From: Allorhodopirellula heiligendammensis
GTDB lineage: Bacteria > Planctomycetota > Planctomycetia > Pirellulales > Pirellulaceae
Direction of reading: 5' to 3'
Assembly: GCF_007860105.1 (NCBI RefSeq)
Contig: NZ_SJPU01000001.1
Location: forward strand, 2,685,326 to 2,749,325
Length of the DNA stretch: 64,000 nt
The translations under genes and the position numbers were made by a program. Numbering within the stretch: the first letter of the stretch is position 1; every line of letters begins with the position of its first letter. Of the stretch, positions 55,828 to 63,715 are shown one piece after another. Below the pieces are notes generated by a model. That model was not told the origin of the DNA, did not search any database, and saw only the letters and a list, made by a program, of their open reading frames with translations.

Positions 55828-56739
55828 CTAACTCAGCGACTCGGGTGTATCGGATGGGCCACTTCTGTGTTGCTTGAAAAACGCGGATAACCGATTGGCC
55901 AGCCACTCGCGGAACTCCAAGGTCATCGGTGGACAATGCTTGCAGTCGGGAATAACCTCGCCCTCAGAATTCGGGACTACATCGCAAATCCGCCGAACCA
56001 CTTCTGCACCCGGGAACGATATGTCGTTGTCTGCCCCCAGCACAAGGACCGGCATACTCAGCTTCGTCAGCTGCTCGTTGGGCACGATTGGGGGGATTCG
56101 CAAATCAAACGGCATGTCTCGCAGCGACTCAGCAAAGTACATCGCCCAATCGTCGTCCCACGTTGTGAACAAAGGTGCAAGAAGTCGACGCAAGTTCTTA
56201 TCCGTTGAACATATGCGGTAACGAATCATCGGCCAAGCCATCTTTGCCAGCCCATCGAGATGAGAACCGTTAGCGATGCCCGCGGGGACCAAAAGACCCA
56301 AGCGATCAACACGTTCGGGATTTGCGTTTGCAAACTGCCGAGCAATGAATCCTCCCCAGCTGACTCCAAATAAATTCGCAGAATCGATGTCAAGCTCGTC
56401 CATCACATCGGTCAACCACGCAGCGTAAGAATCGTCATCGAGCCGCATCCGAATTTGGGGACCATGAACCGATTGTCCCGGAATGTCCGGAGCGATCACG
56501 CGGAAATGCTCGAGAAGAGGATTAAGCTCGGAAAGTAGAAAGGATGCCCCAGTTCGCATAGAGTGTAGGCAGAGCAGTTTGGGAGCGTCGCGAGAACCAC
56601 CAAGCAACACCCTGCCAGGTCCATGACGAGAGAGCACTTGGTAACTCTCCACAGGGGAAGCGATTCGGTCAAGGAAGCGTTGAGACCAATTCTCTAGCCT
56701 CTGACGCGCTTTTTCGTTTCGCCAGGTGGTTGTCTTCAT
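55828..56739 (-). CDS. Alpha/beta-fold hydrolase
   Basis: A 303-residue protein with the catalytic triad visible: nucleophile Ser in LFGVSWGGFIA, Asp in VLVLGADNDISFPG, and His in DCKHCPPMTLEF. The oxyanion-side LCLHSMRTGASF and VIAPDIPGQSVHGP loops support it. The substrate is unknown (ester, lactone or similar). It is the longest cassette gene here. The ATG follows a GAATAAC box (56755-56761) by 15 bp. It is cytoplasmic, since no signal peptide is seen. Confidence 0.88.
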   Translation of the reverse strand: MKTTTWRNEKARQRLENWSQRFLDRIASPVESYQVLSRHGPGRVLLGGSRDAPKLLCLHSMRTGASFLLSELNPLLEHFRVIAPDIPGQSVHGPQIRMRLDDDSYAAWLTDVMDELDIDSANLFGVSWGGFIARQFANANPERVDRLGLLVPAGIANGSHLDGLAKMAWPMIRYRICSTDKNLRRLLAPLFTTWDDDWAMYFAESLRDMPFDLRIPPIVPNEQLTKLSMPVLVLGADNDISFPGAEVVRRICDVVPNSEGEVIPDCKHCPPMTLEFREWLANRLSAFFKQHRSGPSDTPESLS

Positions 56740-56790
56740 TACAGAATTTACTTCGAATAACGATAGAAGGTCGATCGGCTCAGCACTTGA

Positions 56791-57342
56791 TTAGACGCGT
56801 AAGCCGTCCTTGAGTGCCTGACATTGCTCTGCCTCTTCCGGCGGCGTCAACTCGACCGCCATTGCCCAATCGCGATTTCGCCGCGCCCGGATCTCGACGG
56901 GATGACCAGGCTCGCAAAGCGCGGGAAGCCCGAAATGGTCGAGGAGCCCCAGGCGGAAAATGCAGTTCGCAAAACATCTGTCGTTCTCCGGGTTCAGCTT
57001 TACATCAATGTCGAACGGGGCAAGTCCGTCGCTTCCAATCCAAGTGACACCGGCCAAGTTATAGTTGTCACGTGATTGCTGACTGATTCTCAGTTCTATT
57101 ACCCCATCGGACCACCAATTCCTGAGCTTTCCCGTTGGTTCATGGCCTACACATTCGCAGATGAACCATTCGAGCAGCAACGCGATCTTCTGTTCGTACG
57201 TCTGGCCACCGATCTCGGTCGCACTTGGATCACTGCTCCAGCGTCTCAGGCATTTGGCAAGGCGTGTTTCGATCGGGAGCTTGTATTCGGGAGTGAACCA
57301 GTCGCTATCGCAAATATTGTACTCCAGGTGACAGAACGTCAA
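56791..57342 (-). CDS. Hypothetical protein
   Basis: 183 residues from a TTG at 57342 that lies within the flanking attC-like site. No family is recognised. The sequence is rich in Trp and Cys, with EQKIALLLEWFICECVGHEP and TWIGSDGLAPFDIDVKLNPE, and looks globular and cytoplasmic. Codon usage is consistent with a real gene. It is followed after 51 bp by the hydrolase gene on the same strand. Confidence 0.6.
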   Translation of the reverse strand: MTFCHLEYNICDSDWFTPEYKLPIETRLAKCLRRWSSDPSATEIGGQTYEQKIALLLEWFICECVGHEPTGKLRNWWSDGVIELRISQQSRDNYNLAGVTWIGSDGLAPFDIDVKLNPENDRCFANCIFRLGLLDHFGLPALCEPGHPVEIRARRNRDWAMAVELTPPEEAEQCQALKDGLRV

Positions 57343-57425
57343 CGATCACGTGGTCGCCGCGAGCGACTCACCAGTTCAATAAACTCAACTCGGCGACGCA
57401 CGTGCAGCGCCTGGCACCTCGCATC
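57331..57425 (-). repeat. attC-like cassette recombination site (one box decayed)
   Basis: Box ACAGAAC (57331-57337) is on the left. Arms CACGTGGTCGCCGCGAG (57347-57363) and CTCGGCGACGCACGTG (57389-57404) pair almost perfectly with two unpaired bases. The right box should contain GTT but reads GCGCCTG, although the AGGTGcCAG flank still mirrors the left side. Confidence 0.65.
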
Positions 57426-58210
57426 CGCCCTTTGCGAGCGAGACTGAGACGGCGTGTGCGTCCGGTTTGACGCAAGTGATTATAACAGAACAGGTATCGC
57501 CTGCCTGATGCTTCGGCATCGTCGTAGCGAATCGGCCTCGCTGGCCAATATCTTCCCTTCATCCCTCGAAACTCTGTCGTCATCTCTCCCCCGTTTACGT
57601 CATACCGATCTCTCTAGGAACCCGCTGCCAGCCCACGACATGAACCATCAAGGAACAGACCTACCCTCCGTACGGAGCACCGACCCACGTTGATGCGGAC
57701 CGTTCGATCTAGGATCGATCGTTTGCAGAGGATCGCAAGAACTATCCGACACTTCCCCCCAAAGAATGTGCCGTACCGGAGGGAGACCACTTGCTGCTCA
57801 TGGAAGCCTCCAGACAAGTGCTCGCCGAAACATGTCGCCAGTCCGAATCAAGTGGCTGGAACCGAGCCAGGATACCTGAGGGGACGCCGCCAGCACGAAG
57901 CGTGTTGGTCCATTGGGAATCAGAGCGTTCACACCTCGAATAGTCGTTTAATCCAGCGTCTTACTTGTTCACGTCCTACGCCGTTGTTGTAGCCGTGATC
58001 GACATCCACCGAGATGGAAACCGGTGCCATTCACCTGCGCCAGCGGAAAAAAATGGTCCATCCGAGTTTACCGTGAGTTTCGCCGCGGTGAGCCAAGTGT
58101 GGGGGATTTTCAAGGCATGGCGGTGGCGTCCGAAATTTTGTCACGCTGATGTCAACCGATCAGGTTTCACGTGCGGAAGGGGTGGAAGTACACTCAGTCG
58201 CTGGGCGATT
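57426..58210. other. 785-bp stretch without a recognisable gene
   Basis: Reading frames on both strands here are short and unlike known families. Composition suggests decayed accessory DNA. I saw no complete attC-like palindrome and no intron sequence within it. Confidence 0.4.
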
Positions 58211-58414
58211 CTACAAGCAATATCCTGGTCGAACTGGACCCGAAAGGTGCCTTGGGCTGGCGGCGTCTGCGCCAGCCTTCAGCGTTATTTCTGCTACGGC
58301 CTCCTTCAATTCGGACGCCACCGCCATACCTCCAAAATCCAACATGCTGGATCTACCCACGATAATCCCGGATGGACCAAAAAAATACAGCAAGACAAAA
58401 AAACAACCCAACAC
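58211..58414 (-). CDS. Small hypothetical protein with N-terminal hydrophobic segment
   Basis: A 67-residue frame from a GTG (MLGCFFVLLYFFGPSGIIVG...) followed by an alanine-rich helical part (GGMAVASELKEAVAEITLKA). It is on the cassette strand. No family is recognised and no clear ribosome site is seen. It could be a fragment. Confidence 0.3.
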   Translation of the reverse strand: MLGCFFVLLYFFGPSGIIVGRSSMLDFGGMAVASELKEAVAEITLKAGADAASPRHLSGPVRPGYCL

Positions 58415-58537
58415 TACTTGTCAAACCTTGGGCTTCATAGTCGCTGGCGATCAGCGGGTCGCGGCAATGTGATTTCCTTATTCAAAAGCGTCACCCGCGA
58501 ATTCGGTCCAGCGCATAGTGCGCCGCGTTTGTATGCA

Positions 58538-58883
58538 TCAGTCCACGTAGTACGTCCACATGCCATCCGGATCCAGTACGACGAACCCAATGCAGACAAC
58601 GCACGCTGCGACAAATGCAGTCGGGTAGCAGACCGAACCTCCGCTGCCTTCGCCACCCGTACCAACGTCCGACGAGAAAGGGATGCACAACGAAGAGCAG
58701 CGGTAGAGCGCTGAACGCCCAGTTGCCAACGCCGCCTGTGTGATCAGCCCACGGCGCCAGCAGCTGCAGTGCGAGCAAACCGCAGAAGAAGCAGACAAGA
58801 AAAATGATACCGCGATTGTTCCCGCCTCGCTCGAAGGCGGTGACCCGTTGCGTAAACTCTTCAAGTGGCAATGGAATGACCAA
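58538..58883 (-). pseudogene. Frameshifted small membrane-protein gene
   Basis: From a TTG at 58883 one frame gives two good membrane helices (GIIFLVCFFCGLLALQLLAP and AFSALPLLFVVHPFLVG) and then degenerates. The next frame, from about 58650 to the stop at 58538, gives a third helix (AFVAACVVCIGFVVLDPDGM). A one-base frameshift near 58630-58680 explains both. The start lies 12 bp after the GGCGAAC box of the attC-like site at 58895, so this was probably a cassette gene. Confidence 0.6.
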
Positions 58884-58894
58884 TGTTATACGTC

Positions 58895-58971
58895 GGCGAA
58901 CGCTGGCCGTAACCGGGTCGCGTCGAAAAGGTCTGCCATGGCAGGAACGCATGACACGCGACTCCGGTACA
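58895..58971 (-). repeat. attC-like site interrupted by intron B
   Basis: Box GGCGAAC (58895-58901), arm GTAACCGGGTCGCGTCG (58909-58925) and opposing arm GACACGCGACTCCGGTAC (58953-58970) pair well with single unpaired bases. The second GTT box is missing because the group II intron begins directly after the right arm, at 58972. Confidence 0.75.
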
Positions 58972-60240
58972 GAACGCCCAACATGGGCGTGATCTTGTGG
59001 GGTGAGAGTCCCCTGTACTTAGTTCCGGTTTCTTTCTACGAGGCAGTATACCAAATGTAATCCAACAGAAGGACAGTACGAGGCGAGGGCAACTGCGGCG
59101 AGGTGACAGACCGTGGAGAGGAAGCCTGCGAAGATGATCGATAAGCCAGCGAACAGCACGTGCTGGACTTCTTCTCGCCAAGACCTGCCAGGTTACGAAC
59201 AGAAACCTCATAGGAGGCCGACGACTCCAGGCGAGCGGGCTGCTGACCGCGAAGCCGAACCGGAAGAATGAGCGGAGGTAGATGAGGAGCTTGGGCAGCG
59301 ATAGATCACGACCCTTATTTGGGGAGAGCTGTGGACGTACCCGTGAGTAAGGCTTCGCCTGAAAGGCGGGGCGATCGGGGTGACCCGAGTCGTGTCCCCA
59401 GCAGTCAGCATCAGCCGTAGTGCTGAGCTTCCGCATCCCAGCGGAAACAGGAAGGGCCTCACGTCACTTCACAAGGAACGAACCATCCATGACCTCGACC
59501 GCCCCGAAACACACAGAAGCCAGTTCGAGCAACCACAACGGTGTCGATCACGCGAAGGCCCCGTGCTCTTCGGAGCTCCAGTCGGAGAAGACGGCCTCGG
59601 CGGTCATGGAGAAGTCAGCCTTGAACTCGCATTCATCATCTCTGATGGAACTGATTGTCGACGAATCCAATATGGAATGTGATTGGCAGAACGTCAAAGC
59701 CAACAAAGGGGCTCCTGGGCCCGATGGCATCACCCTTGGCGAATTCCCCGAGTCCTTCCGGCACCATTGGCTGGAAGTTCGTCAGCAACTACTGGAAGGG
59801 ACTTATCGTCCGGGGCCTGCCCGGCGTAAGTCGATTCCCAAACCTGATGGCAGTCAGCGGCATCTCGGTATACCCAACGTGATCGACCGTCTGATCCAAC
59901 AAGCCATCTTACAAGTCTTGACCCCGATCTTCGATCCATCTTTCAGCGAATCGAGTTTCGGCTTCCGACCACGACGCTCTGCACATGGAGCGATCAAGCA
60001 GATTCAGCATACGATTCGCAGCGGCTATCGCCGATGCGTGGACATGGATTTGTCGAAATTCTTCGACCGAGTTCAGCACGACGTCTTAATGGCGCGCGTG
60101 TCTCGTAAGGTCCACGACCGGAGATTGCTCAAGTTGATCGGCCGCTATCTGCGTGCGGGCGTGATGGTCGATGGTCTACTCCAACCCTCCGCCGAGGGAA
60201 CCATGCAAGGTGGTCCGCTTTCACCCTTGTTAGCCGCCGC
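58972..60240 (+). mobile_element. Group II intron B (3'-truncated)
   Basis: Begins GAACGCCCAACATGGGCGTG; domain I sequence is shared almost base for base with the copy at 61898 over about 400 bp. It carries the N-terminal half of an intron-encoded reverse transcriptase and stops near 60240, abutting the 3' end of a minus-strand gene. The rest of the protein and domains V/VI are lost. The first bases are GA rather than the GT of the other copies, which also argues that it cannot splice normally. Confidence 0.85.
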
Positions 60241-60256
60241 TTTGAGCAGGTCTTAG
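59489..60256 (+). pseudogene. Group II intron reverse transcriptase/maturase, N-terminal fragment
   Basis: ATG 59489 with AAGGAA upstream. The fragment keeps RT0-RT4: NKGAPGPDGITLGEF, RKSIPKPDGSQRHLGIP, FSESSFGFRPRRSAHGAIKQ, VDMDLSKFFDRVQHD and EGTMQGGPLSPLLA. It ends at once in unrelated sequence before the catalytic YADD block, so it is inactive. The protein would normally reverse-transcribe the intron RNA and assist splicing. The matching C-terminal fragment is in intron C. Confidence 0.88.
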
Positions 60257-60757
60257 ATTGCGAAAATATCGAAGAACGTAGCTTGCCGCGCGTGGGACGC
60301 CACACCCAAAAACGATCATTGTCGGCATCATAGCAGCAAAAATCATTGCGCGAGCGGGGTGCTCAGGAGCGATCCTCCATCTAAGCAGGTGGAAATCAAG
60401 AGAGATGAGAACGCATGCAGAAATGGCGATTGCTCGGGTCAACAGTGGGCTTTGATGCAGTGGCATTGTTGAGAATGAAGTCAGTACCAGCACTAGCCCC
60501 AATGTGATCGATAGATTGTTCGCTACCTCTTGCGCGAAAACCGACCATGCATCAGGACCGGGATTGTCACCGCCGAATACAAGGCCATAGTAGGAAATAA
60601 GAAAGCGAACTGGCAAGGCTCCAATTGCGAGCATGCCGACAAGAATTAGTGCATTCCAGAGAAATTCCGCCCTACCGTTTCGCGCGGAAGGGTCCAGCTC
60701 AACGTGAGGGGCGTATGGGTCAGGCTTTAACACGGTTCGTGTATCACATGCAGGCAT
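60230..60757 (-). CDS. Small multi-pass membrane protein
   Basis: 175 residues from the ATG at 60757, which begins 10 bp from the attC-like site at 60767. The N-terminus (TVLKPDPYAPHVELDPS) has a PYxP motif like the NPYE-type cassette proteins. Four hydrophobic segments follow (NALILVGMLAIGALPVRFLI, LSITLGLVLVLTSF, AIAISACVLISLDFHLL, IFAAMMPTMIVFGCG). Its last codons overlap the truncated end of intron B, showing where the deletion junction fell. Confidence 0.7.
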   Translation of the reverse strand: MPACDTRTVLKPDPYAPHVELDPSARNGRAEFLWNALILVGMLAIGALPVRFLISYYGLVFGGDNPGPDAWSVFAQEVANNLSITLGLVLVLTSFSTMPLHQSPLLTRAIAISACVLISLDFHLLRWRIAPEHPARAMIFAAMMPTMIVFGCGVPRAASYVLRYFRNLRPAQSGG

Positions 60758-60766
60758 CGCCGAGTC

Positions 60767-60857
60767 CCATTACGACACGCGTCACCCAGTACGCGTGAGA
60801 GATTCTCAATTTCAAAACCACCCGACTCGCGTAATCGGGTGCACGCGATGGTTCACC
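60767..60857 (-). repeat. attC-like cassette recombination site
   Basis: Box CCATTAC (60767-60773, AAC decayed) and box GTTCACC (60851-60857). Arms GACACGCGTCACCC (60774-60787) and GGTGCACGCGATG (60838-60850) pair with one extra base. A second internal hairpin CACCCGA/TCGGGTG lies within the loop. Total 91 bp; the right box is 13 bp from a gene stop. Confidence 0.7.
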
Positions 60858-60869
60858 GTCGGTTCGGCA

Positions 60870-61115
60870 TTACGCAGTCGTGGCGGGTGGATCGAGACGG
60901 TAACGCGATCCAAACAGGAACACACCAGCGAACGCCGCGAACAGCAGCAACATCGAGGCGATGTCTGCCGGTGTAATCAAGGCCGCAAGTGCGGCGCAAA
61001 CAACGACGGCAATACCCGCACGATAGTGCCGCTGGTTTCGGGCATAGAGCAATGCAACAGGAATCGCCAGCACGGACAGCAACAGCAATTCAACGGCACC
61101 AAGTGAAAACGGCAT
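60870..61115 (-). CDS. Small membrane protein
   Basis: 81 residues from the ATG at 61115, chosen because AGGAG lies nine bases upstream. Hydrophobic helices LGAVELLLLSVLAIPVALLY, AGIAVVVCAALAALITPADI and ASMLLLFAAFAGVFLFG fill most of the sequence. No family is recognised. The frame continues upstream without support. It is followed on the minus strand by the attC-like site at 60767. Confidence 0.7.
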   Translation of the reverse strand: MPFSLGAVELLLLSVLAIPVALLYARNQRHYRAGIAVVVCAALAALITPADIASMLLLFAAFAGVFLFGSRYRLDPPATTA

Positions 61116-61384
61116 AAGAGAGTTCTCCTGCAACAAGGAATGGGTGGAAGTCTCGCCGAGAGCACTCCGTCGGCAATTGCCACGAATGTGAAGCGAAGTT
61201 TCAAGTTTCGTTGATTTGATGGATGATGTCAAGAAAGACGAAGCATGGTTGATCGGGCACCCGAGTCCGCGATAGGCTTACCTCGACGAAGCAATCCACG
61301 CAGGCCCGACTAACGCTCGCCAGCGAGCGATCGCGACGTCTAAATCGCGACTAAGATCATCGTCCAATCGCAGAATTGTCATTC

Positions 61385-61476
61385 GGGGAACGGCGGACAT
61401 CACCGAGGACGCGCGAAAGATTCAATCATTGCCAAACTGCTTGGCTCTCGTCCTTCGATGTATTTCATTGTTCCCC
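61385..61476 (-). repeat. attC-like cassette recombination site
   Basis: Boxes GGGGAAC (61385-61391) and GTTCCCC (61470-61476) are exact complements. Arms ACATCACCGAGGAC (61397-61410) and GTCCTTCGATGT (61450-61461) pair with two extrahelical bases, and the box-arm spacers are 5 and 8 nt. Length 92 bp. This is a near-ideal attC architecture. Confidence 0.85.
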
Positions 61477-61606
61477 GCAATTTTAGCCATTAACACCCGC
61501 ATCGATCACAATTCCGCTGGCAAATGGAAATCATCACGGTCCGATCCAATCAGCAACGATCGCTCGAGTTTTCCTGACTGTGGTACTGGTTGCTGCGCGA
61601 CCGGGC

Positions 61607-61879
61607 TCATGACGAAACCGAGAATCGGCAAAGAGCGATGCCAAGAGCCAAACAAACCGTGCAAGCGAACAATGCACGCATCGTTATCGGCTTACGTCGA
61701 ATCATTTGTTGGGTTAGCCAGCACAATATGCCGAGCGTTGCCAGCACAGCAGGCCAATATTCAATCGCGTAAATCGCGATCAGGACGTCAACAGAATAGT
61801 TTTCGGCAAGCAGAATTCTGTCGGGGAACGGCGATATGCGGGTGGCGGCGAGCGACTCAACCGCTGAGCCAACGGCCAC
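61607..61879 (-). CDS. Small membrane protein, start uncertain
   Basis: The C-terminal 65 residues are convincing (VDVLIAIYAIEYWPAVLATL, GILCWLTQQMIRRKPITMRA, LFACTVCLALGIALC), giving two or three membrane helices. The annotated frame opens with a GTG inside the neighbouring attC-like site; no standard start codon lies between that site and the helices, so the true start could be a rare codon. No family is recognised. Confidence 0.5.
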   Translation of the reverse strand: MAVGSAVESLAATRISPFPDRILLAENYSVDVLIAIYAIEYWPAVLATLGILCWLTQQMIRRKPITMRALFACTVCLALGIALCRFSVSS

Positions 61880-61897
61880 TACGCCGCTCCGCCATCA
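61824..61897 (-). repeat. attC-like site split by intron C (second part at 62795-62805)
   Basis: Box GGGGAAC (61824-61830) and arm GGCGATATGCGGGTGGCGGC (from 61831) face GCCGCTCCGCC (61884-61894). The second box, GTTACCC, lies at 62799-62805 directly after the intron. Joining 61897 to 62795 restores an 85-bp site with paired arms and complementary outer boxes. Confidence 0.8.
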
Positions 61898-62794
61898 GTA
61901 CGCCCAACATGGGCGTGATCTTGTGGGGTGAGAGTCCCCTGTACTTAGTTCCGGTTTCTTTCTACGACGCAGTATACCAAATGTAGTTCGACGCAAAGAG
62001 AGTACGAGGCGAGGGCAACTGCGGCGAGGTGACAGACCGTGGAGAGGAAGCCTGCGAAGATGATCGATAAGCCAGCGAACAGCACGTGCTGGACTTCTTC
62101 TCGCCAAGACCTGCCAGGTTACGAACAGAAACCTCATAGGAGGCCGACGACTCCAGGCGAGCGGGCTGCTGACCGCGAAGCCGAACCGGAAGAATGAGCG
62201 GAGGTAGATGAGGAGCTTGGGCAGCGATAGATCACGACCCTTATTTGGGGAGAGCTGTGGACGTACCCATGAGTAAGGCTTCGCCTGAAAGGCGGGGCGA
62301 CCGGGGTGACCCGACTCGTGTGAGCAGAAGTCAGCAGAGGTCGTAGTACCGCACTTCTTCGTAGCCAGCGGAGACGGGAAGGACCGAACGTTTCTTGGAA
62401 CTACGACGGTACTTTCAAGGATGGATTGGCTACTTTCATTACGGCCTACGCAAGACGCAGTTGCAGTATCTCGACAAATGGATTCGACGGCGCATCCGCG
62501 CTTGCTACTGGAAACAGTGGTACCGAGTCCGCACGCGGGTACGAATGCTGCTGAAACTAGGAGTGCATAGGGACGAAGCCATCTCGCACGGATGCAGTGG
62601 AAGAGGATACTGGGTGATGTCATCGAGTGCTGCGATGCACGTCGCGATCTCGATCGACTATCTCAAGAAGAAGGGACTAGCGAACCTTGAGGAAATCTGG
62701 AGCAAGTTTGCTTCCAAGAAACGAACCGCCGGATGCGGCCCCGCATGTCCGGTGGTGTGAGAGGGGGCCGCAGCAATGCGGCCCCTATCTCGAT
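61898..62794 (+). mobile_element. Group II intron C (internally deleted, both ends present)
   Basis: Starts GTACGCCCAACATGGGCGTG and ends with a domain V-like hairpin (CCGCCGGATGCGG...CCGCATGTCCGGTGG around 62728-62756) and a domain VI-like GGGGGCCGC...GCGGCCCC stem ending CTATCTCGAT at 62794. The 5' 490 bp match intron B. Nearly all of the reverse transcriptase is deleted, leaving the maturase C-terminus. It might still splice with help in trans. Confidence 0.82.
62395..62760 (+). pseudogene. Group II intron maturase, C-terminal fragment
   Basis: About 120 residues of the maturase/DNA-binding end: YFQGWIGYFHYGLRKTQLQY, LDKWIRRRIRACYWKQWYRV, RTRVRMLLKLGVHRDEA and YWVMSSSAAMHVAISIDYL. This corresponds to the part missing from the fragment at 59489. 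No HNH endonuclease motif follows. It is a remnant created by deletion of the reverse transcriptase domain. Confidence 0.85.
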
Positions 62795-62816
62795 CATGGT
62801 TACCCGTCCGATGTGT

Positions 62817-63146
62817 TTATGTGTCCGGTGGGCTGCTATTGCAAGACCGATAGTACTGATTTTGCAGAACCGCGATAGCCCAACCAATCACCGCGCCGAA
62901 TAGTGAGGGGCCGAGCAAACCCGCGAACAACAGGGCACCCAATCCAGCATACGTGTAGCAGCGAGCAATTGACCAAAGTTGATCGTGGCGAACAAGGCAG
63001 ACGATGAAGAACGCCGGAACGCCAACGACAAACCCCAGCGTGAGCCCTCCAAACGAGAGCGAACGGTAATACGCGAGGGAAGCCGCTAGGACGACGAAAG
63101 CTAGCCCTGCTCTGCGTAACGAGACGTCGGTGCGTGTAGGCTTCAA
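62817..63146 (-). CDS. Small multi-pass membrane protein
   Basis: 109 residues from a TTG at 63146, the first start after the GGATAAC box at 63165. Helices AGLAFVVLAASLAYYRSL, GGLTLGFVVGVPAFFIVCLV and TYAGLGALLFAGLLGPSLFG are clear. No family is recognised. It lies between the attC-like site at 63165 and the split site restored at 61824/62799, and so forms one complete cassette. Confidence 0.7.
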   Translation of the reverse strand: MKPTRTDVSLRRAGLAFVVLAASLAYYRSLSFGGLTLGFVVGVPAFFIVCLVRHDQLWSIARCYTYAGLGALLFAGLLGPSLFGAVIGWAIAVLQNQYYRSCNSSPPDT

Positions 63147-63164
63147 GCTCGGTGCACTTCAGTC

Positions 63165-63256
63165 GGATAACGCTGGAATTCACTGGGCGTCGGGAGTTGA
63201 TCATCCACTTCGAAACGTGTCGTCACCGCCGCTCCAGTGCAATTCTCTGGTTATCC
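63165..63256 (-). repeat. attC-like cassette recombination site
   Basis: Boxes GGATAAC (63165-63171) and GTTATCC (63250-63256) are exact complements. Arms CTGGAATTCACTGG (63173-63186) and CCAGTGCAATTCTCTGG (63234-63250) pair over about 13 bases with two extrahelical bases on one arm only, the asymmetry that marks the recombinogenic strand of integron attC sites. Length 92 bp. Confidence 0.88.
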
Positions 63257-63327
63257 CCGATTGTAGCGGGTAATGCTCGTGCATTGCACCACGCGAGTGG
63301 AAAACAACGACGGAACGTCGCCAGAGA

Positions 63328-63633
63328 CTATTCAGCGTGTGGCCTAGAGTGAAGGAACGGGAGTCGATGACCAGTGCAGCAAATCCAACCGAAGCATACG
63401 AACGAAAACGCCATGATCGCAATGGCGAGTAGTCCATTAAGCGTGGGAGCGGCAAGCATGTCCAAAAAAAGACGGTAGATTGCAAAAAGAAAAAGACAAC
63501 ACATCAACCCGGAGAGGAATTGAAATATCGGTTGGGCAACGTTCGGTTTCATGTCCGTGGGCTTCGGCGTTGTTGAGGAGATCAAGATAGGTTCGTATGG
63601 ATTCAAAACAGGAGGTTCGCCTACGTCAAGCAA
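63328..63633 (-). CDS. NPYE-type small membrane protein
   Basis: 101 residues from a TTG at 63633, just after the GGATAAC box at 63637. A second TTG opens LNPYEPILISST, again the NPYEP motif seen in planctomycete membrane proteins. Two helices follow (FLSGLMCCLFLFAIYRLFL and LLAIAIMAFSFVCFGWICC). Function is unknown. It forms a complete cassette with the 63165 site after its stop. Confidence 0.68.
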   Translation of the reverse strand: MLDVGEPPVLNPYEPILISSTTPKPTDMKPNVAQPIFQFLSGLMCCLFLFAIYRLFLDMLAAPTLNGLLAIAIMAFSFVCFGWICCTGHRLPFLHSRPHAE

Positions 63634-63636
63634 GTG

Positions 63637-63715
63637 GGATAACGGCTGACATCAGCCGGCACGAGCGGAAGAGCAACCATTGCCCAAAGACACTTTCGAG
63701 TGCTCGGTTGCATGT
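63637..63715 (-). repeat. attC-like site interrupted by intron D
   Basis: Box GGATAAC (63637-63643), arm ACATCAGCCGGCACGAG (63649-63665) and opposing arm CGAGTGCTCGGTTGCATGT (63697-63715) pair with several unpaired bases. The second GTT box is not present before the intron begins at 63716 and should lie beyond it, outside the window. Confidence 0.72.

Noticed and set aside
58861..59436. A 191-residue minus-strand frame, with a similar 242-residue frame at 61895-62623
   Set aside because: Both are antisense to the conserved group II intron ribozyme and look alike only because the intron is repeated. They have no protein family features.
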